In this document: positions 15,280 to 17,373 of the stretch, piece after piece
Layout: the number at the start of each line of letters is the position of its first letter
Numbering within the stretch: position 1 is the stretch's first letter
Source of the DNA: Oceanospirillaceae bacterium
GTDB lineage: Bacteria > Pseudomonadota > Gammaproteobacteria > Pseudomonadales > Balneatricaceae
DNA length: 17,373 nucleotides
Reading direction: 5' to 3'
Assembly (NCBI GenBank): GCA_003521845.1
Contig: DPHB01000003.1
Span: 3,866 to 21,238, forward strand
The notes under the pieces: generated by a model
What the model was told of the DNA's origin: nothing
Seen by the model: the letters and a program-made list of their open reading frames with translations, nothing else
The model's database searches: none
Position numbers and translations under genes: made by a program

Positions 15280-15322
15280 ATAGACGACAAGGGACCAATC
15301 GTCGTCTATAGTTACTATAGAC
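15280..15322. repeat. Overlapping perfect inverted repeats
   Basis: ATAGACGAC (15280-15288) is the exact complement of GTCGTCTAT (15301-15309) across 12 nt. The second arm is reused in GTCTATAG-TTA-CTATAGAC (15304-15322), a perfect 8-bp stem with a 3-nt loop. The two hairpins are mutually exclusive because they share 15304-15309, an arrangement compatible with alternative folds or with overlapping protein sites. Confidence 0.75.
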
Positions 15323-15404
15323 CAAGAAGTGCACGTTGCTTAGTTCATCCTAACTATGCTCTTACGAGCCTTCTATATAGTAGCGTCTTGTTGAAATTAT
15401 TTAA

Positions 15405-15419
15405 CGTGAATAATTCACG
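15405..15419. repeat. 15-bp palindrome CGTGAATAATTCACG
   Basis: Perfect dyad with 7-bp arms around one central A, in an AT-rich stretch upstream of the cassette array. It is operator-like in size and symmetry. No regulator gene is next to it. Confidence 0.6.
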
Positions 15420-15484
15420 ATTTGCTTAAAAGGAAGATTTGCAAATTTAAAAAACCTAGTAATATCAACTAAATAGAAGGTACG

Positions 15485-15556
15485 ATGAAAAACTATAAGG
15501 CCTTCACGTTAATAATTATTATGAAGCCGCAGGCTTCTTTAATCATACTGTTATGA
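15485..15556 (+). CDS. Possible 23-codon leader ORF ending in the first cassette core site
   Basis: ATG 15485 is preceded by AGAAGG with 4 nt spacing, a strong ribosome-binding site. The encoded peptide is short and hydrophobic (begins MKNYKAFTLIII, ends ASLIILL). Its TGA stop (15554-15556) lies inside the core GTTATGA of cassette 1, and the cassette-1 gene starts 7 nt later with no good ribosome-binding site of its own. The layout suggests translational coupling, like ORF-11 of the class 1 integron attI site, though no sequence similarity to ORF-11 is claimed. Part of the reading frame is also the hairpin GAAGCC-GCA-GGCTTC (15523-15537). It could be fortuitous. Confidence 0.35.
   Translation: MKNYKAFTLIIIMKPQASLIILL
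15523..15540 (+). terminator. Weak terminator-like hairpin at the left end of the array
   Basis: GAAGCC-GCA-GGCTTC followed by only TTT. The stem is 6 bp with a 3-nt loop and the T-run is too short for a confident terminator. Located 10 bp before the first core site. It could be part of an attI-type site instead. Confidence 0.3.
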
Positions 15557-15563
15557 GTAAAGT

Positions 15564-15935
15564 ATGGAATTTGAAGAATACGAGAAAAGGCTGGAGAATG
15601 CTGGGCAATATGGTGCCGAGATATTCCTCGTTGTCTTGGCTTATTTATCCATGCTGTTATCAGCCCTTTTAAGCATGTTGAGTGGAGATGAACTATGGTT
15701 TTCTCGTTCCGGGTCGTTAGCCGTAATCTTCTGTGCAATTGCTGAGTACAGAAATATCACTGTCCAACAAGGCATGAATGAAGTTGCGCAGGACTCAACC
15801 AGCAGATGGGATGCAACACCAGAAAAATGGGTAGTTCCTGCATCAAGAAAAAAGTTTGAAAAGTTTGTATTATTTTCAATAATTCTGGCAACTGTAGTAT
15901 GGGGGTACGGTGATCTGCTTTTTAAAAACTCATAA
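15564..15935 (+). CDS. Cassette 1 gene: small putative membrane protein of unknown function
   Basis: A 123-residue protein with a charged N-terminus (MEFEEYEKRLENAGQYG), a strong membrane segment at about 18-40, a shorter hydrophobic stretch at 49-62, a polar middle (63-98) with a KKFEK turn, and a last membrane segment at 100-118 ending WGYGDLLFKNS. I do not recognise a named family. The start is ATG 15564, 13 nt from the cassette edge. It has no proper ribosome-binding site, so translation may depend on the leader ORF upstream. The TAA stop (15933-15935) lies inside the R'' box of its attC. Position and orientation are typical for a cassette gene. Confidence 0.75.
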   Translation: MEFEEYEKRLENAGQYGAEIFLVVLAYLSMLLSALLSMLSGDELWFSRSGSLAVIFCAIAEYRNITVQQGMNEVAQDSTSRWDATPEKWVVPASRKKFEKFVLFSIILATVVWGYGDLLFKNS

Positions 15936-16007
15936 CAAGACAAAGCAAAACGCCACAAAAAGCGTGGCTGGACTCGCTAACGCTCGCCTCTGTTTGAGGC
16001 GTTAAGG
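15930..16007 (+). repeat. attC site 1
   Basis: R'' TCATAAC (15930-15936), spacer AAGA, L'' CAAAGCA (15941-15947), L' TGTTTG (15991-15996), spacer AGGC, R' GTTAAGG (16001-16007). L'' and L' are complementary except for one extra G in L'', the extrahelical base that orients integrase binding. Between them is a GCCAC/GTGGC stem. R'' extended to ACTCATAAC is the exact complement of GTTATGAGT at the cassette's left edge (15550-15558). Confidence 0.93.
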
Positions 16008-16304
16008 AGAACTCAGTTGAGCATCAGCGTCCATTCGATTGTGCAGTACCCGGATGATTTCTATGTCATGAAGTTCAGAAGCTCGGAAGAAAATCACATG
16101 ACTGCCCTGAGGAAATTTTTGATAACCTTTTCGAATCTCATCAACTCTCGTTGCTATCTGGGGTGTTGCCGAGAGTCGCTCGAAGGTATCGAACAGGGCA
16201 CCGATGTAGGAATCACGTTTTTGATGCCCCCATTGCTGAAGCGTATGAGCAGCGATCTTCCTCATATCATTGTCGGCTGCGACCGAAAGCCTGAATTGTC
16301 TCAC
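16002..16304 (-). CDS. parE: ParE/RelE-superfamily toxin of a type II toxin-antitoxin pair
   Basis: A 100-residue ParE-type protein. The family pattern is clear: an N-terminal strand and helix (MRQFRLSVAADNDMRKIAAHT), WG at 25-26, then R59-K-G, GSHVIFFR (67-74) and the C-terminal IEIIRVLHNRMD (81-92). ParE members poison DNA gyrase, and related RelE folds cut mRNA. By sequence it is closer to ParE. The start is GTG at 16304, 5 nt after the antitoxin stop, so translation is coupled. The stop codon TAA is the reverse complement of TTA at 16002-16004, the first three bases of the cassette, so the attC core itself ends the toxin. It runs opposite to the array, usual for cassette-borne toxin-antitoxin modules with their own promoter. 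Confidence 0.9.
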   Translation of the reverse strand: MRQFRLSVAADNDMRKIAAHTLQQWGHQKRDSYIGALFDTFERLSATPQIATRVDEIRKGYQKFPQGSHVIFFRASELHDIEIIRVLHNRMDADAQLSSP

Positions 16305-16309
16305 TCGTG

Positions 16310-16537
16310 TTAATCCAGGCTACCTATAAAATCGTCACGGCTATATACAACGAAGCCACTTTGCTCGCCTTCTATCAAAGCAGCTCGCAGCTGACGCACC
16401 TTGGTTTCATGATCTTCCAAAAGCCGCAATCCTGCCCGCACTACCTCGCTGGCACTTCCGTAACGCCCTTCTTCAAGCTGGCCAGATATGAAGGTTTCTA
16501 AATGATTTCCAATTGTTACACTGGTATTTCTAGGCAT
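16310..16537 (-). CDS. parD: ParD-family ribbon-helix-helix antitoxin
   Basis: A 75-residue antitoxin. The N-terminal ribbon-helix-helix DNA-binding domain (about 4-43) reads SVTIGNHLETFISGQLEEG, then RYGSASEVVRAGLRLLE, which is the ParD/CC2985 pattern. The C-terminal half (44-75) would wrap the toxin. It normally neutralises ParE and represses its own promoter. The start is ATG 16537, with AGGG about 8 nt upstream. First gene of the pair, followed 5 nt after its stop by parE. An AT-rich repeated GTATTAC/GTATATC motif pair (16550-16556 and 16563-16569) upstream could be its operator. Confidence 0.92.
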   Translation of the reverse strand: MPRNTSVTIGNHLETFISGQLEEGRYGSASEVVRAGLRLLEDHETKVRQLRAALIEGEQSGFVVYSRDDFIGSLD

Positions 16538-16566
16538 GAGTTTTACCCTGTATTACATATTGGTAT

Positions 16567-16595
16567 ATCATGCCCCGTTCCCCTTAACAAGTCAA
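16567..16595 (-). promoter_or_regulatory. Predicted parDE promoter overlapping attC2
   Basis: On the minus strand TTGACT (16595-16590, five of six) lies 17 bp before CATGAT (16572-16567, four of six). The -35 falls inside attC2, between R'' and L''. Candidate operator half-sites lie just downstream. Internal promoters are expected because the genes run against the array. Prediction only. Confidence 0.45.
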
Positions 16596-16638
16596 AGCAG
16601 GCGGACGCGCAAGCGCACCTCTGTTTGAGACGTTATGG
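16582..16638 (+). repeat. attC site 2
   Basis: R'' CCTTAAC (16582-16588), spacer AAGT, L'' CAAAGCA with extra G (16593-16599), L' TGTTTG (16622-16627), R' GTTATGG (16632-16638). R'' is the exact complement of GTTAAGG at 16001-16007, the left edge of cassette 2. At 57 bp it is the shortest of the four, with a small central loop region (GCGC.../...GCGC). Confidence 0.93.
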
Positions 16639-16909
16639 GGCAAAAAATACGCAATTGATTTTAGAACAATGATTTTAATCACATCGTTAACCTTTTGTAG
16701 CCTTGCGGTTTTTGCAAGATAGATGCATTGGTAAGAAAAATTGCTTTCTAGGTAAGTAGCCAAAAATCACGTTTCTAGTCTAGGATTAAGTAGTACCTTC
16801 TCAATTGTTACCGATCAACCAATGAGCAAAGGAGCGTTCATGGTCCACATCCCATACCAAAGAGCTTGGCAGTGGGCTTCTGCACTAGCGTGTTCTGCGT
16901 CAACGCCGC
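16633..16909. other. Cassette 3 body without a convincing gene
   Basis: The 277 bp between the core at 16632 and attC3 contain no ORF of 60 codons on either strand. Two small plus-strand frames are visible: a 17-codon signal-peptide-like frame (16669-16722, MILITSLTFCSLAVFAR), which may be the remnant of a broken secreted-protein gene, and a frame from 16822/16840 that runs into attC3. The cassette could be a decayed gene, a carrier of a promoter or RNA, or encode a very small protein. Confidence 0.6.
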
Positions 16910-16977
16910 CCATAAAAATTGCATTAAAACACTCCCTTCGGTCGCCCGACGCTCGCAAGCTCGCGCGGTTTATGTAG
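16840..16977 (+). CDS. Possible 45-codon ORF running through attC3
   Basis: ATG 16840 has AAGGAG 4 nt upstream, a near-ideal ribosome-binding site (an in-frame ATG at 16822 would add six codons). The product begins MVHIPYQRAWQWASALAC, has no recognisable domain, and continues through most of attC3 to TAG at 16975-16977 between L' and R'. Reading through an attC is unusual but known for cassette genes. The strong ribosome-binding site is the only positive evidence. Confidence 0.3.
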   Translation: MVHIPYQRAWQWASALACSASTPPIKIALKHSLRSPDARKLARFM

Positions 16978-16987
16978 GGCGTTAAGC
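16910..16987 (+). repeat. attC site 3 (divergent)
   Basis: R'' CCATAAA (16910-16916, final C replaced by A), L'' CATTAAA (16922-16928) with an extra T relative to L' TTTATG (16969-16974), R' GTTAAGC (16981-16987). Spacers are 5 and 6 nt. It keeps the architecture but not the sequence of attC1, 2 and 4, so this cassette probably came from another source. The R'' change breaks the conserved AAC triplet and may lower its activity. Confidence 0.78.
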
Positions 16988-17026
16988 GGCATAATCCGAA
17001 AAACCTAATTATTATGGAATGTAATT

Positions 17027-17287
17027 ATGCAACAAGCCACATATAGGTTCATACGAGCTAGTAATCCCAAAGGCTTTCTCAGCACCAATACGGCAAGTAC
17101 TGACGCACTGAATGTGTTGGAGAATTGGACGAACTTCTCTGAATGTCGAAGCTACGAAACAATAGAAGACGAGGATGAATCATTAATAGCTAAGCTTCTT
17201 TTTAAAAATTCGGATGCGTCTGCGGGGACTGAATTAGATAGAATTTGTGATGACTTTGGCATCGTGCGAGAGCATGTTTTGCCGTAA
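17027..17287 (+). CDS. Cassette 4 gene: small acidic protein of unknown function
   Basis: An 86-residue soluble, acidic protein with no signal peptide or membrane segment. The start is MQQATYRFIRASNPKGFLS. The middle is strongly acidic (ETIEDEDES, 44-52) and the end is DFGIVREHVLP. I do not recognise a family. ATG 17027 lies 45 nt from the cassette edge with a weak GGA 8 nt upstream. The stop (17285-17287) is 9 nt before the attC4 R'' box. It fills the cassette in the array's direction, the canonical arrangement, which supports it as a real gene even without homology. Confidence 0.65.
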   Translation: MQQATYRFIRASNPKGFLSTNTASTDALNVLENWTNFSECRSYETIEDEDESLIAKLLFKNSDASAGTELDRICDDFGIVREHVLP

Positions 17288-17296
17288 TGGTTCACT

Positions 17297-17373
17297 GCTT
17301 AACAAGGCAAAGCAAAACGCCACAAAAAACGTGGCTGGACTCGCTACAGCTCGCCAATGTTTGCGGCGTTATG
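17297..17373 (+). repeat. attC site 4 (last base cut off by the window end)
   Basis: R'' GCTTAAC (17297-17303), spacer AAGG, L'' CAAAGCA (17308-17314), L' TGTTTG (17358-17363), spacer CGGC, R' GTTATG (17368-17373, seventh base outside). R'' is the exact complement of GTTAAGC at 16981-16987. The interior is almost identical to attC1, including the GCCAC/GTGGC stem and GGACTCGCT. A fifth cassette starts at 17369. Confidence 0.92.

Larger units (their letters stand above)
15551..17373 (+). mobile_element. Integron gene-cassette array (4 complete cassettes plus the start of a fifth)
   Basis: Four attC sites at 15930-16007, 16582-16638, 16910-16987 and 17297-17373 close four cassettes. Boundaries follow from the G/TT cut in each core: 15551-16001, 16002-16632, 16633-16981 and 16982-17368. 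The key proof is that R'' of cassettes 1, 2 and 4 is the exact 7-nt reverse complement of the core at that cassette's own left boundary, even though the core at its right boundary differs. That happens only if each cassette was once a separate circle. Cassette 3 differs by one base. attC1 and attC4 are nearly identical, as in sedentary chromosomal arrays. No integrase gene is in the window. Confidence 0.93.

Noticed and set aside
15166..15429. 87-codon plus-strand frame after the terminator
   Set aside because: It needs a TTG start inside the arm of the 19-bp inverted repeat, overlaps the intrinsic terminator and the inverted-repeat cluster, has no ribosome-binding site and shows no recognisable domain.
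15485..15556. Leader peptide as a type IV prepilin (contains KAFTLI)
   Set aside because: The resemblance to the prepilin cleavage motif is limited to a few residues. The peptide is 23 codons, lacks the glutamate at position 5 and has no pilin body downstream.
16017..16313. 98-codon plus-strand frame in cassette 2
   Set aside because: It is antisense to parE, which matches its family clearly over its full length. This frame is a shadow.
15930..17373. Spaced similar sequences as a CRISPR array
   Set aside because: The repeats are 57-78 bp, 270-650 bp apart, differ internally and have the attC R/L box layout, and no cas genes are present.

Overview
The window reads as a gammaproteobacterial chromosome, probably from a marine-type lineage. 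Genus is not assignable from this sequence alone. The block trkA-rsmB-fmt-def / dprA-tsaC-hemF-aroE has the same genes in nearly the same order as the near-oriC block of Pseudomonas (PA0016-PA0025 region), but without the lysM-like gene between def and dprA and without qor before hemF. HemF, AroE, Gpt, PrlC and YheV all resemble the Escherichia/Pseudomonas forms closely.

Layout. 1-215: no supported gene, possibly the tail of an upstream + strand gene. 216-6632 (minus strand): def, fmt, rsmB, trkA, trkH and a small SAM methyltransferase, which join initiator-tRNA formylation and deformylation, rRNA methylation and K+ uptake. 6728-10353 (plus strand): dprA, tsaC, hemF, aroE. 10403-11076: two direct copies of an approximately 330-bp non-coding unit, each with two long imperfect hairpins whose stems carry compensatory changes between copies. 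11110-12575 (minus strand): gamma-carbonic-anhydrase-like protein, gpt (ATGA overlap) and a VOC/glyoxalase-fold protein. 12749-15057 (plus strand): prlC and yheV (ATGA overlap), with a candidate heat-shock promoter. 15058-15550: REP-like repeats, an intrinsic terminator, several near-perfect inverted repeats and a 23-codon ORF.

The most interesting part is 15551-17373, an integron gene-cassette array. Four attC sites can be read directly: R''/R' boxes, L''/L' boxes with the extra base in L'', and 4-6 nt spacers. In three of the four cassettes R'' is the exact reverse complement of the core at that cassette's own left boundary, and in the fourth it differs by one base. This fixes the boundaries as 15551-16001, 16002-16632, 16633-16981 and 16982-17368, and a fifth cassette begins at 17369. 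Cargo: a small membrane protein; a ParDE toxin-antitoxin pair in reverse orientation whose toxin stop codon is made by the attC core; a cassette without a convincing gene; and a small acidic protein. No integron integrase is present in the window, although the left (attI-side) end of the array is inside it. This points to an integrase-less cluster, a lost or distant intI, or an unusual integration site.

A short leader ORF with a strong Shine-Dalgarno sequence ends inside the first core site, 7 nt before the first cassette gene. It resembles in layout the attI-borne ORF-11 that boosts translation of first cassettes in class 1 integrons.
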